Positions 37,383-49,440 of a stretch of DNA of 64,000 nt are shown one piece after another. Position 1 is the stretch's first letter. The number at the start of each line of letters is the position of its first letter. Under the pieces are notes generated by a model, which ran no database searches, was not told the DNA's origin, and saw only the letters and a program-made list of their open reading frames with translations. The stretch lies in contig JADWOT020000007.1 in NCBI GenBank assembly GCA_036345935.2, forward strand, positions 6,526,644 to 6,590,643. Direction: 5' to 3'. Made by a program: the position numbers and the translations under genes. Source of the stretch: Taenia hydatigena. Lineage: Eukaryota; Platyhelminthes; Cestoda; Cyclophyllidea; Taeniidae.

Positions 37383-37760
37383 CAGTCGCCAGAGTTCCTC
37401 TTCATATAGAGCTCAAAACGGGTGGTTGTGGTCTACATTTCATTAGTGCAAATAGTCTGGTGATATTTGATCTTGATTGGGATCCAGCTGACGACGACCA
37501 GACCGCAGTGCGTGTACGGAAGGGACAGCTTCACACCTATCGCATCAAATCGGTTCTATAAATATCCCGGTCGTGATTTCCTTTTAGTTGCGCATAATGG
37601 AGGAGAGGATGCTGTAATAGCAGGCGCACCCGAAGACATTGAGCAATTGTGCGGTGGAGTTAATGGGGAAGGTGGGGGGACGTTTTGGTCTTGTTGAGCT
37701 GAATGAGCTCCTTGCATGTTACTCAAGGACTGCTCGTGACATGCCTGACAGATTGGTCAT
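37383..37760 (+). pseudogene. RAD54-like SNF2 helicase relic
   Basis: RAD54 is a Swi2/Snf2 DNA translocase of homologous recombination. This fragment covers the end of its second helicase lobe. From 37383 the first frame reads QSPEFLFI-stop-SSK (the family's SPEF-FMLSSK run). A frameshift at about 37418 is followed by GGCGLHFISANSLVIFD, then LDWDPADDDQTAVRVRKGQ, matching motif V (GGCGLNL), DWNPA.D.QA and motif VI (R.WR.GQ). The frame stops at 37559-37561. At 37683-37755 another frame gives FGLVELNELLA and TARDMPDRL, like the family's C-terminal HFSL-ELRELF segment. One stop, at least two frameshifts and loss of the motif VI arginine context show it is dead. No upstream ATPase lobe was found. 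Named by motif recognition. Confidence 0.7.
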
Positions 37761-40700
37761 AAAGGTGATTTCTCCTTCCTTCATTGCCATCCAAATGAAG
37801 GAAGAATTTTGAGCTTGATTTGCCGTAAGCATTGGCATTAGCATTAGCACGAATGTATTCGTCCCCTGCACAATTTTACGGCAGGTCGTTGTTTGCGTTT
37901 TACAGTTTAAAATGTCTGAGGTGTGTAAATCTGGTGCAGACACGAGGTCCGTCACTTGAAGCGGCTTATAGCCGTAGTTTGTCCGTGTGGATCCTGGAGA
38001 TTATGCGCTGAAGGAGGAAGGGGACATTGAAAAGATCGATAATGTCTTCCGTCATCGTCCGAATGGGAAGCAACTTGAGACTCTCTAAATCTCCAATTCT
38101 CACCGATTCTGATGTCTGCACCTCTCTCTCTAGGCCTGGATGATGTCCAATGCTGTATGCTTCTTCAGTGTTTCCATTATTAGAAAATCTAAGGTGCTAC
38201 ACACGGTGCCTTCCTTCTGTTTTTCCTTACCACTTTCACATGCTAGCATCCTGATTTCAAGTTAAGGGTGCACAGTTGCTTAAATCCAAGTAATGCATCT
38301 AACGATTTGTTTATACTGAGTAACAGGAATGCGTCTGTCCCAGATATGGCTTTTAGATGCTCATAGTCCATGCACAAACGCGTGGCTTTTATAATTGTGC
38401 AACGTTATTTTGAATAATCTCTTTCATTGGACTGTTTGCTTTTAACCGGTGCGTGGTATGAGTCTAAGTGTTTAGCAGATGGGTCTGACTTCACCGGCAT
38501 CCACCTTATGCTTCAAAAAACTTGCTCGGCCTAGTTGAGCGCTTTACAACTGGCACCGTATTTCGCTCTTGTTGTCGATACTATGAATCAACTGTGTGTA
38601 ATCTCACTTAAGCTGTTCATGCGCACGACTGCGTCCTTTTGGAGGACACTGCAAGTGTTATCTGCGACTCTATCGGTAGCGAAACAGTTGGATTGTCTTT
38701 ATTGCCACATCTGCTAATATATTCCCAAGTTTTGAATCTGCGGTGCTTTGCTGCAGAATGTCCATCGAGTGGACAATGCGACAATCTAGAAAACTTTTGT
38801 AAAACTGAGTACGTGGTGCACTTGGACGACGACAAGCATAGGGATAACAGGATATCAATCAGACTCAATAGATCTCTAAAGGATTTGAAGTTGGATGATT
38901 ATAATCACTAAATTAGCCTTAAGCACTTTTGACTCAGTCTGCACTTGAACCGGGAATTTTAGCAATCTTAATCGATATAAAGGTTTATGCAGCCCTCCTG
39001 GATAGACAGACCGTTGACTGTCTGAAACAAAACACAGGCATCCTGTGTGTGAACAATGCGTCGCCATGTGATGAATGGACGTGTTGTTACGTGTTCTATG
39101 TCCACACTGCGCGTGCACACACAGACGGGGGTCGTGGGACGATGCTGGTTGGGTAAGCACTAATGGAGGTTCGATGGCAAGGCATGGTGACCGAGTGTGG
39201 GGGTGCAGGATGCAGACACAAGGGGAAGAAAAAGGGGGAGACGGAGGTGCGGTACCACCATGAGTACAGTCACCTATTCACCAGCTGCGGATGACGAACG
39301 TATCAATCGAGACGGGTTTAAGCATGTCTACTTATGAGAACAGTGGATGGCCTGATTCATATTGTCGCCGCACCTGCTTTCTCCAGCACACATTCGCATG
39401 GGTAGAGTGTGACGGTTTGCGTGACCTCGACAGTAAAGCCACTGTCATTAGCTTAATAGTTACTCCAGACCCTCAACTAGCGCTGTACTGACAAGACCGC
39501 AGGATTATTAGACATGCTCCAAGGGTTAAGTAGATTTTGACCAAATAAGCGCGCACTAATTAATCTAAAAATTGTAACATTAAATGTGGCAATACTACAT
39601 TGGATTTTACAGCCTGCGTGCAATGTTTATCAAATTGTACGATTTTGACGACGTCTGTAAGCACAAATTCAAGATAAAAATTATGACATGATGGTACAGC
39701 CACAATGACGCCTCATTTTTACTTAGCAGTCACAAATGACATAAAACAACTTCCGGAAGAAATGACGCATCTATACTTGAGAGACGAACTTGATTCCATG
39801 ACAGTTGTACAAACGAAATGCCGCAGAAGATTTGCAAGTGGATCAAAGCAGCGCATGAAGCTTCATGATACAGTTGATAAATGCCATTTTCCGTTACGAC
39901 AAAGCCAGCAAATAAGATGACAGGTGAGGCTAAATAATGTAAAACCCTTGTAAGTATGAGGCCTGCCATAATTAAGATGGAAGAAGACGGCAAGACACTG
40001 CTTGCCAGCATCGATGACATGGATGCACGCACTTGTGGAACTGTCAAGATGGAAGCCGTTTAAGCAACAATAGTCTCTAATGCTAAGTACTAGACCAGGT
40101 TGGTTTGTTGAACAGCAAATAATGTTTTTCAGACCAAACAGATCTTCGAAAAACAAGAATCGGGTTTACTCTTTAACAAATTGTGGGTCCCTTGCAGAAT
40201 TAGGCACATTTATGAATACAAGCATGTTGGCTGAGCTTACTCCTCTAGGCTAACAGCTAGTTCTCACATGAGTATCTCGAGACAAGGTACGCTTTCAATG
40301 CATTGTGTGTAAAGTAGAACAATGAACGTAATTCACACCAATCATTTATCGCCCTTACAAATAATAATATAGATTGTGGAGAAATGCATATCCTCGAAAG
40401 TGCATAATGCGAAACATCGAGAACTGAAGGGTGAATAAACTGATTAAAGCTTTTTCTGTTTGATTCAAACAAACTTGCCAGGATAGAATCTTAAACAGTG
40501 TTGTAGTTCAAAGAAAATGAGCAATGTTTGCGCCATTAGCACATTGAGGGATGCAAGTAAAATTAGCACCTTTTACCATAAGACCTGCTAAGAACAAAGT
40601 GGAATAGATCAGAGTGTGGCCTTTCACTCCAACTTGAATCGAAGTAAATAGTGTAAGCGAAAAAAAGATCAAATGTTAAATTTCGAATACGAAATTATAG

Positions 40701-40964
40701 GTGAACCCAAACACGAAGGCACATAAAGTAAATTGGAAAACGTACGAAGATGGCGTTTGCCTCGCATGGAAGCACGACTCTAAAAAAGCTCTGGAATTTA
40801 CTGCATCCAGGGCAAAAAAATTGCTTAGTGCTTCAAGAATTGTGACAAAGAAAGAAATCTTCCCAAAGATAAATATTTTTGCCAAAAACAAAGGTCGTTC
40901 CATAACCATGCCGCGTTACGAGAAGTTGTAAGGAAAATAAAAAGGGAATACTCGGTGTTGCTAG
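37761..40964. other. non-coding stretch, nothing recognised
   Basis: Frames such as 38639-38911 (+) and 39705-39920 (+) contain no signature I can name and carry overlapping frames on the other strand. Confidence 0.35.
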
Positions 40965-41210
40965 ACCCCACATTGCCACTTTCATCCCTTCCTACCTAAT
41001 CACTTTTTCCTCCATCTCCTCTTCAAATACCACCCGTCTTCTATATACCTACTTACATGCAACTTCAACCTGGACAAATGCAAACACTTCTCTCCGCTGC
41101 GCAGCGTCCTCTTTCCCACTCCAATGTGTGGCATCATGCACCACCACGCATGCTAGTCATTGCACGTCTGTTTGCACACGCATGTGCGCCCGTCGCGGTG
41201 GCCACCTGGA
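40965..41210 (+). repeat. diverged dispersed repeat, copy 2
   Basis: Patchy match to 3225-3470 in the same orientation, best around CCAATGTGTG and GTCTGTTTGCA. It is followed directly by a tetranucleotide repeat. Confidence 0.35.
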
Positions 41211-41214
41211 GAGG

Positions 41215-41276
41215 GAGGTGGATGGTGAATGGATGGGTAAGTGGGTGGATGGCTGGCTGGATGGCTGGCTGGCTGA
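41215..41276 (+). repeat. (TGGM)n tetranucleotide microsatellite
   Basis: An imperfect run of GGAT, GGGT and GGCT units ending in GGCTGGATGGCTGGCTGGCTG. A plain microsatellite. Confidence 0.85.
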
Positions 41277-42543
41277 ATAAATATTACGTAAGAAAAGAAG
41301 ACCAAATGTTACGAGTTCAAAATTAGCATAATTGCGACCACGAAATCTGTTGCCTCAGAACTCGGATGCACTTTCAGTAAGGTGAGAAACCATTAAAAAT
41401 AGATGCATTTTCACCTGCAACAGCATCTGCAGATGCCGTTTGACTTGCGTGGGACCACTGCATCTGGCTGCAATTCCTATAAATTAGAGGATTCGGTACT
41501 ACCCAATAATTGCCTAGTTGTTTTTATGACGTAAACACTTTTTGCCAAAACCAAGGTTGTTTTTTTTTCACACAATGTTAAATGTAGTTGTGGGGCAAAA
41601 TAGACGGTCACTGTGCAGAAGAGAATGGTTCCAAAGAACTTCGGAGGTTAGAGCAAGTATGACATTTATGCCTGTCCGCCGGACACTGAACGCGATCGCA
41701 ACAACTAAAACCAACGTCACCTCAAATCGAGAGACAGCTCTAGATTTCCGACCGCGCCTGCGTCATATTAAAAGAACAAATAGAAGCATTCGTGCTTATA
41801 ATGGTATCATTTCTCCCCTTATCCGCCTTACATTTACACACCAACCCACCCATCAGGACCCGTCCTCACACTATTCCATTCACTATTCGGCATCATGCAT
41901 CCCTCACAGTCCTCTTTTATTCGTCATCGTAGCAGGCGCACAGGCCAGTGCGAATTGAAGCGTAATACCTACCAAGCACGTTGGCGCCGATATTGCCTTT
42001 CCTACATGGCTCGCTTATCTTACTTATTTACTAGTCATTTATTTATTACATTATCTGTTGATTTTTTCCTTCTTTGTGCATACTATTATCCCCGTATTTT
42101 GGCCGTGTGAATTCTACTTTTCAAAATTATAACATCTTTCACTTTATATGCTATATTTTTGCTGAATTTTCATCCATTGATGTTGACATGAATGTGTCTG
42201 TTTTGCGGTGGCACTTGATTGGTTTGGAAACATTTCTGAATAAGCTTGGTTTGAACTTTAACTCTTATATTACTCCATGCATTTTTTGGTACTAATGAGT
42301 TGATAATCAGTAGTTTTGTGATGCATTTTGTGTCTTTTCAAGTTGAGTGTTTACGCTTCATAAAAAGAATCGCTATCTATTATGTTTCTCATTTATTGGC
42401 AATTGCTCGGCAGCATTTGTATCATCCGAATGTTTCCGGTATCATTGTTGTTTAGTGAAAGCGGTATGGCTGTGATAACCTTTAAAAGGGTACTTCAGTT
42501 TGCTATTTTTCATCAATAAACAAAAATTGCTTCCTATGCAACT
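41277..42543. other. non-coding stretch, nothing recognised
   Basis: The 138-codon frame at 41542-41958 is pyrimidine-rich at its end and matches nothing known. The remainder is AT-rich. Confidence 0.4.
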
Positions 42544-42632
42544 TCGGCAGACGCGATTCGAACGAACCTAAGCCGAGGTAGCGGAATCCTCTGACGTTCG
42601 AGATGTCAAATTGCAGCCTACGCCACTGTCAG
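42544..42632 (-). pseudogene. tRNA-Ser(CGA)-like relic
   Basis: The minus strand shows a type-II tRNA outline: TTGAC/GTCAG anticodon stem, a loop containing CTCGAAC (CGA) but enlarged to nine bases, a long variable region (GGATTCCGCTACCTC), and a T loop TTCGAAT. The acceptor halves do not pair well and the T stem is disrupted. It is a relic with a sister copy at 33070-33160. Confidence 0.45.
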
Positions 42633-44399
42633 ACTAAGCATAAACCTGCCTATTCTGTCAGTAATATTATCGAAGAACGTCGTCTTGTTCAAGAATATCA
42701 TTAATGGTCGCATTTCTTTCGACAGGTAAGTGGATGTTTTTCGGTTCAAGGAACGCTGAGTGATGGGTGGGCCATTCCTCATCGGCCATTTTGCCGCTTC
42801 CACCGCTTCTACGAGGCGCTAAGTAGTCTTCAATCAGCACCGGTGCGCTGTATTTGTTGACAGCTCTAATTTTTTATGCTTATTAGCGTTCTTTTTAATG
42901 GTATTGACCGAAATGACTTACTCTCGTATTGGACTATTCTACTTTTTTTTGCATTCCGCTTAAAAGAAGAATTGACGCGGCTTTTTAAGGACTACGACCA
43001 AGACATTATAATATCTTCAAACCATTTTTACCAAACTGAGCATACTGGTTGTTGATAGTTAAGGCGTGGCAATCTGCGCAATAACTCACATGAATATCTA
43101 CGGTGAGACATGATCCTTATCTCCAAATAAGTCTTCTTAAGGCCAAAGAGCAGTATAGGTAAGCCTTTAAGCAAATCGAGATGGTTCCATTTTGCGCCAG
43201 TATCAAGTGAGCAACCTTACTAATGGCATCTTGTAATAACTCTGCCACACATAATATGGTCTGTAGAACCCAGACGTGCGTGGCATTTCGCTATCGTATT
43301 GTCTCTATTGCGACACGCTAGCATAAAACATGGAAAGTGTAAATGTCCCTTAACTTTTTTGGTGCATGCGTGATTGCACCTTAGGTTAAATGCGCTCGTT
43401 GGAAATATTAATTTAGAATTAAAATAACGGTTTGAATGCTAGTGTCTGAAGGTGATTCACGTCATGGTGGGTAGGATATATGGTACATTGGATACAAATG
43501 CTTTTCAAGTAGGCGAGTGCTCAAAGAGCTTTATGAAAGTTCTTGTGGCTAAAGGAGATGGAAAAGCAGCTATCTGGCGATTGCTGCAGTTGCAGCCAAA
43601 GCAGCCAAAGCATCTCACTGAAGGTCTAATTTTGTGCTCGATACATCAATTTTTGCTTCTAAGACTAGCACGAATGAATCACTAAAAATTTTTACAAACG
43701 GGAACAATGGGAGGGCCAATCGCAAGCTCATATGCTGCGCATACCTCATAGAAATATTTACAGTGTGTAATACGGTTCACGCAGGTGTCGACGATCAAGC
43801 CTTTTTTGTGTGAATGCGAATTTCTCACTCATTTTCCCTTTAGGCAACTTTACTTGGTGGTGAGAAGAAGGCATCCGGAGCAGCTGCAGACCGCGACTAT
43901 CAGTCACTGAACTTAATCGGGTCCGGCATGCTGAAATATAAGAGTGTTACTAATGTCAATTAAGTAAAATCACTGGAAATAGCAATGCATTTTGAAGGAA
44001 ACAGCAATAGGGGGAGCAAACAAACCTGTCGATTAAGGCACTCAGTGAGCCCATTCGCTAAGAACAAATTTTGCAGCCACTTATGGCTATAAGTTGCGCT
44101 TTCATACAAAGGAATACTTCTTGTCAAGTTATAAAATTATTGAAACCAATAGTTGGGAATTGCCGCCATTATCGTGACTAAATGGAGTGAAGAGAAGCCT
44201 GAGAAGAGGTCTAGCGCATGTGACTCCTCCATTAAAGTCAAATGGATTCTAAGAACCAGCATCAAGGTTGAAGTATTCATAGTCTGGCTAATCGTAAGAA
44301 AGGAGAAATTGGGGTAAAAATGAATTAATTAAGTTCGATTTGCGGCCATGAACGACGATGGTAGAAAGAACCTTTCCTTTAAAGAGAGTTCCGATTTGC
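42633..44399. other. non-coding stretch, nothing recognised
   Basis: No gene or clear repeat was found. The frame at 43452-43685 (+) has no domain signature. Confidence 0.4.
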
Positions 44400-45550
44400 G
44401 ACAACGCTGCAATAATGGTTGGTTTAGTCGTCTGAAATCATACACTGAAGAACGCCCAAATGGCAAATGAATGACTCGGTCGTCAAGATTGATTCAAATA
44501 ACTTCTGCTGCTGTGGTGGACGATTAATCCCGTGACCTTTCTACGCACACAAAACACATTCGGTGGTAAGGCTAGATAGCTCCACTGCCAGCTGACCCAT
44601 TTGCAAGCAAGCTAGTCAAATGACGACTCATCATGGATTTGAACATATCGCCCACAACTTGCCACTTTTTCTTTTTGCCAACTAAATAAAATATACACGT
44701 ATATCCATGGGCATGATCACTGAATTCACTGTAATCATTGCGTTGCAGACATTACAGCACACTGAACGAGGCGTATAATATTAGTCAGGTAATTTGTATC
44801 GCAGCGATATCCTTGCCGCCCTCAGATGTGAAAAAGATTAGGGGTAAGAATTAACCAGTTGATCGGATTTTATGGGAAACTCTCAGGGCAGTTCGAGTCA
44901 AATTTTTATTTTTACCTGGCTTCTCGCGCTCACCTGGTTACAGCGAAAGCTTCAATGTATGGTGTTCTGGCCTTCACAAAAATACAATTTTGCTTATGTA
45001 ACCACCAGCCGTAATTAACGGCACAATAAGTGGGTCATAAATACATTTATACCCTCCCACCATCCATCGGCCATTGCTTAAAGAACTGCTCACTATCACT
45101 ACTAAATAGCTTTTTAGTAGCAGTCGTAATCTTTTCACCCATCATTCCTCAAATCACACAATTCCGCTTATGCATAGCTAAATTTGGGCGCAAATTCGCC
45201 ACGTGACGTACCACTTCCCCTTGTACCTATCACTTTTCACACTGGGACACGCTTCTCATTGGTTGAACAACATCATCGCCAAAGCCTCCTATCATTGGTT
45301 CTCTCATTCATTTTGATGCATCGGACTGACAGCAGCATCTGCTCTAACCGCATCTCATCTAACCCAAGGCATAGATGCACTTTCCTTGATTTAAGCTAGC
45401 ATTCGCTGAATCAACCTGAACGCAACTGAGCATAATTGATGCCGCATGTGTTGACGCTTCAAATTCCAATGACTCCGAGCCATTCTACGTTTTTTCACTA
45501 GTTTTTCTGCCAAATTTATGTTTTAAAATATTATAAGTTTGGAGAGGTCC

Positions 45551-45609
45551 GCTCGGGTAGCACAGTAGGTTAGCGCGTCAGTCTCATAATCTGAAAGTCG
45601 CTCTGGGCA
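45551..45609 (+). pseudogene. tRNA-Met(CAT) relic lacking the T arm (cluster copy C)
   Basis: The D arm and anticodon arm are those of an elongator tRNA-Met (GGTTAGCGCGTCAGTCTCATAATCTGA region), with the loop CTCATAA intact (CAU). The T arm is deleted: after AGTCG the sequence jumps to the acceptor strand TCTGGGC and A. A run of five T follows at 45614-45618. Lacking a B box, it should not be transcribed as a tRNA. Confidence 0.65.
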
Positions 45610-45721
45610 GCGCTTTTTCCTTCAGGATTTTCCTTTGGCACCTGACAACAAGTATACGCACATTCATAGACACTTGTTTGCACTACCGCAAAAGGACGTA
45701 CACTGGTGTGGGTGAACGAGA

Positions 45722-45793
45722 CACCCACGGTGAAACTCGCAACCACAATTTTTTCTTAGGAGGCAGACGCCTTATCCATTAAGCCACACAAGC
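45722..45793 (-). pseudogene. tRNA-Arg(CCT) relic (cluster copy C)
   Basis: The minus strand keeps TGGCTTAATGGATAAGGC and the loop CTCCTAA (CCU), but the 3' half of the anticodon stem has become a run of A and no longer pairs. The T arm is altered (TTGCGAG). Same position and tail as the copies at 12735 and 26198. Confidence 0.55.
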
Positions 45794-46303
45794 TAGCATT
45801 GCGACCTTTAACATTTAAGGTTATCATCTTCCCAAGAATGGATATCATTGCACCTGCATTGTTTATTCGAGTTCTTTGTCCTACTACCTCAATAATTTTA
45901 TCACTCAAGCGATGCGACAAACAATTTTCGGCTCAGTTTACATCACTCTTCCCCACTCCTATAGGTTTTACCAATTTTTCCCAAATATTTGGCTCCTCGC
46001 AATATTCATTCCCCATTTGACGTTCTGAGTGCCCTTCACGCCTTTCCACGCCGTTTGTTTTCTTCACATTTTTTGCCAGTGATTACATTTCGCGCTCCCC
46101 TATCACATCATTTTCGTAGTTGATTTTAATCCTTTGTTCCTTTTGTCAGTTTTCTGCAACCGTCATTGCCAATTTCGTAAATGTAGCAACCTGGAGCGAC
46201 CGCAGCGTCTTCAGACAAAATCTTTCGGATCTCAGCAGTTGCAGGCTAATCGTACTTCTCCAAAGCCTGAACCCACTAGAAAATATTGTCAAATCGTGTT
46301 GCT

Positions 46304-46376
46304 GCGAGCGTCTGACACCACGAGCCTGTAATCTTTGCCTGGGGGCACCGAGGCCTTATCAGTTAACCAGCCAGAA
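46304..46376 (-). pseudogene. tRNA-Arg-like relic 1 (cluster copy C)
   Basis: The minus strand keeps TGGTTAACTGATAAGGC and AAAGATTACAGGCTCG. The anticodon stem-loop (TCGGTGCCCCCAGGC) is not readable. It pairs with 25615-25687. Confidence 0.5.
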
Positions 46377-46441
46377 CTCCACTCAAGTTCGGAGCGCACA
46401 CGTCAAAAATTGTGGTTAATCATTAACTTATGGTAAAAACA

Positions 46442-46513
46442 AGGTCCAGTGGTTCCGTGGTATGGCTTGGACTTGAGGTACGTAAGTTTCCGGATTCAAA
46501 TTTCGGTTGGGTC
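46442..46513 (+). pseudogene. tRNA-Pro-like relic (cluster copy C)
   Basis: A full-length 72-nt outline with D arm GGTTCCGTGGTATGG, T loop TTCAAAT and terminal C, as in tRNA-Pro. The anticodon loop is TTGAGGT and the anticodon stem is disrupted. Confidence 0.55.
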
Positions 46514-47612
46514 CTAATTTGTACTTGGTAGTTATCTAATAAACGCGTTTTAAAGTTTTTGAGTCACTGCTTGATTAGGTTCTTGTTGTTCGCTACTTTA
46601 TCAGAAGCTCTTTGAAAGCTATTTTTTTCTTTTGTCATCCAGGGTCATCGAGTTGATTGTAAAAATGAATTTCTTCGAAGTGAATTTACCGATATTATTG
46701 CAAAGAGAGATCAACTAAGCTTTGCATTTGAAGCCAAATGTCCTTCCTGATTGGTCTTAGATGATGCCTACGAACAGTTTGCCTGCACACTTCCCAACAT
46801 TGGAGTGAACTGTTGGTTATTGCGTCAAAATCATACGTCTGGGAGTGTCTGTCTTCCCAATTCGAGGAAGCGAATTTGGTAGGGGTGAAAGAGTCTTGAC
46901 TGACGCGCCATGATAAATATTGAGTGAGGTCAGCGGCATCCTCTCTCGGGAGGGCTGGATAAGGTAACCGCCACCGAGGCGTGTGTGCGTCAATGTCAAT
47001 GTCAAGCCGGTCAGCGCGCCTCGTCTACGGCGTTAAAATGAATTTACAGCAATATTGGACCCCACACTGATAATGAAGAAACTATGTGCTGCAGATCCGA
47101 CTGATGGACTGTCTTCAAAAGCAGCCTCATCGTTTCTATTTTCAATTAAATTGAAATAATCTCATTTGACATCTCCTTTATCTTAATTGAAGTCTTTTAA
47201 GAGGAAATGCCTACATTGCATAAATTTAGTTTTTCTGCTTTGAGCATGTAATTATTGCGTGGTACTGGACTGATGAGAGATAGCAACGAAAAGAATATTG
47301 TCTTTTTATGCAATTCACGAATCAATGCGTCAAAATTTTGACGGTCTATGTACGCATTAGACGGAATGTGTTTTTCCGCATAGCCAAGGCTTTTACTGCT
47401 TTAAAAACAGTGATATAACACATGCGATAGCACTTTCAACCAATGGGAAGGAGACGAACGCCCTGCTTTAGAGGAGCTGTTGAATGCCTTTCCTTCTGCA
47501 AGCCTTATTATCCGTAGTAAAATTTATTAAGTAAACAACATTAAATCTTAACAGATCTTAATTTCTTACATAAATTGATAAAATGCTTTCCTTACTTATA
47601 CGCATCAACCGT

Positions 47613-49440
47613 TCCGAGCTCACAGACAAATGTTCCTTACGGTAGGAATAAAACCGCAATGCACTGCGACCGAGTGAAGACTTCAAAAAACAAGAAGTGA
47701 CAAACAATGCGGACTAGGAAAAGGCGTAACCTCAACTTCTGTCGACAACGCAAAATTTCTTATGTGGTGCGATGTGGTGCATCGTGGTGTGTTGCTATTG
47801 ACCTTAAAGTGTTTTTCTTAAATTAGCACTATGGCGGATACCCCAATTAAAAGGTGCTTAGCATGTATTTGTGATAACTATGCCATGTTAAATATGCCAG
47901 CCACCTTTTGTGCCATATTACAACCGTCCGCCGCGCGTTTGAAATGTCCACGTATAGCTTCCAGGAATCGAGCGCCATTTAGTCACTGGCACATTCGCCA
48001 TGGTGTACTGCAATCTGTCCCACGGCCAGGCAGAAGGAAGTCAAGCAGGATGCCAGACATTGTGGAGAAATGACGAATGACGAAACAAAGTCCCACTTAT
48101 ACCCTAGAAATTAAGCTGCCTATCTTCCACTCAATCTGCAACAGTTCGTTAGAGAGCCCTTCTTTGCTGCTCAAATATCATGCCGCATCAATGGGACAAT
48201 GTGTTTGCTTATTTATATTTATAAATTGCCTAAATGAAGGAGGGCAAAAGCACTGATTATTCAGTGGCAAGGCTCGTGCCAAAATGCTGGTAAGGAGTAA
48301 AATCTTTTCCAAAAAATGATTAAAAGTGTGCATACATGTATGAAAGATGGTGAACAGGCAATTAATTAGTGTTGATAAGGGAATCAGGCACTGCAATACA
48401 GTCCCTTGCAGCCGCTGCAAAACCTTTGAAAAAGACTAGAAGCACCTTGTTAAAATAAAAAAGAATGCAGTGATCTCCCTGATTGGTATTCAGTAAGTGC
48501 TACCCCGTCATTAAAAGAGGATGCATCCCGGGGTGTCAAACGAGACCTCCAGAAACTAGCTGTTTTGCGTTCAGAATCGACTTTGGTTAAAAAAGCCTCA
48601 GTCAGCCATTATGCTTCTGGAAATACGAATGAACGTAGAGATATAATCCAAGTAAATTGTGTAATATTTGAATCGAAAACCGATTAGTAATGATTGCATC
48701 AGGCTTCGAAAGGTAGTCAATACGTATCCATAGAGGAATGTGTAGAACACATAATGCCTATCTGACAATAGTGAAATTGTTCTTCGCCGTTACGCAGATT
48801 CTGATTTTGAGTCTGTTTTTGATAACGAGTTGCACTCGTATAGGGTGTCTAATGAATAGGTTAGGCTGGATGATGGAAGGATGTCTTCATTCCAACATAT
48901 CGTAATAGACTTTAAATCCACCAAAGTAGATTCTGTGCTCTGTTTCTTGGAATTCATTTTAGGCGGATAATACTCTCTCACGGTAAAGAGAAGGGTCTTC
49001 CTTGAAGAGGTGAGGTTTTTCCTTATGAGACTGGAGGAGACCCGGTTGTCTTACCCAACTAGTGAAAAAGTGGGGCATGAAGTATCAAAGCCTTAGTTGC
49101 ATTCTTGCATCATTGCGCAACAAATTCACATTTGGACAAGTAAAGCCCCTGATGCCATCCATAGTGAAAGAGAAATAGTAAAATATCCTCCGCCATAACT
49201 GTGAATAAATCTCTTTCCCTCCTTTGTCCACCTTCAGCTCTAAATCACCCAACTTTATATAGCGACTCCACGCAAACAATGAGAGAGCAGAAATTGGGCG
49301 CACAAACCGTCTTTTGTTATGCTGTTTTACTGTGATGAGTCATTCCTCTGATTATCTTTGACTTCGTTAAAATTAGAGGTCTATCTGAGGGCGTTTTGGG
49401 TAGTTAAAGAAACGAGTAACGTTGCACTAACACCATTTGT
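47613..49440. other. non-coding stretch, nothing recognised
   Basis: No supported gene. Includes a short GATGTGGTGC direct repeat near 47765. Confidence 0.4.

Larger units (their letters stand above)
44400..47612 (-). repeat. tRNA-relic cluster duplication, copy C (inverted)
   Basis: Inverted relative to A and B. It aligns with B over about 44510-47612 and extends further than B at the low-coordinate end, where 44400-44530 aligns with 14480-14720 of copy A. It contains, in reverse order, the Met, Arg(CCT), Arg and Pro relics. Copy C therefore carries the most complete version of the unit. Confidence 0.85.

Noticed and set aside
41542..41958. A 138-codon open frame
   Set aside because: No domain, pyrimidine-rich end and chance-like composition. 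Several frames of this length are expected in 64 kb.
12735..46376. Interpreting the tRNA-like relics as tRNA-derived SINEs
   Set aside because: Homology extends over about 3 kb with fixed order and strand of four different tRNAs, and there is no A-rich or simple-repeat tail. Segmental duplication fits better.
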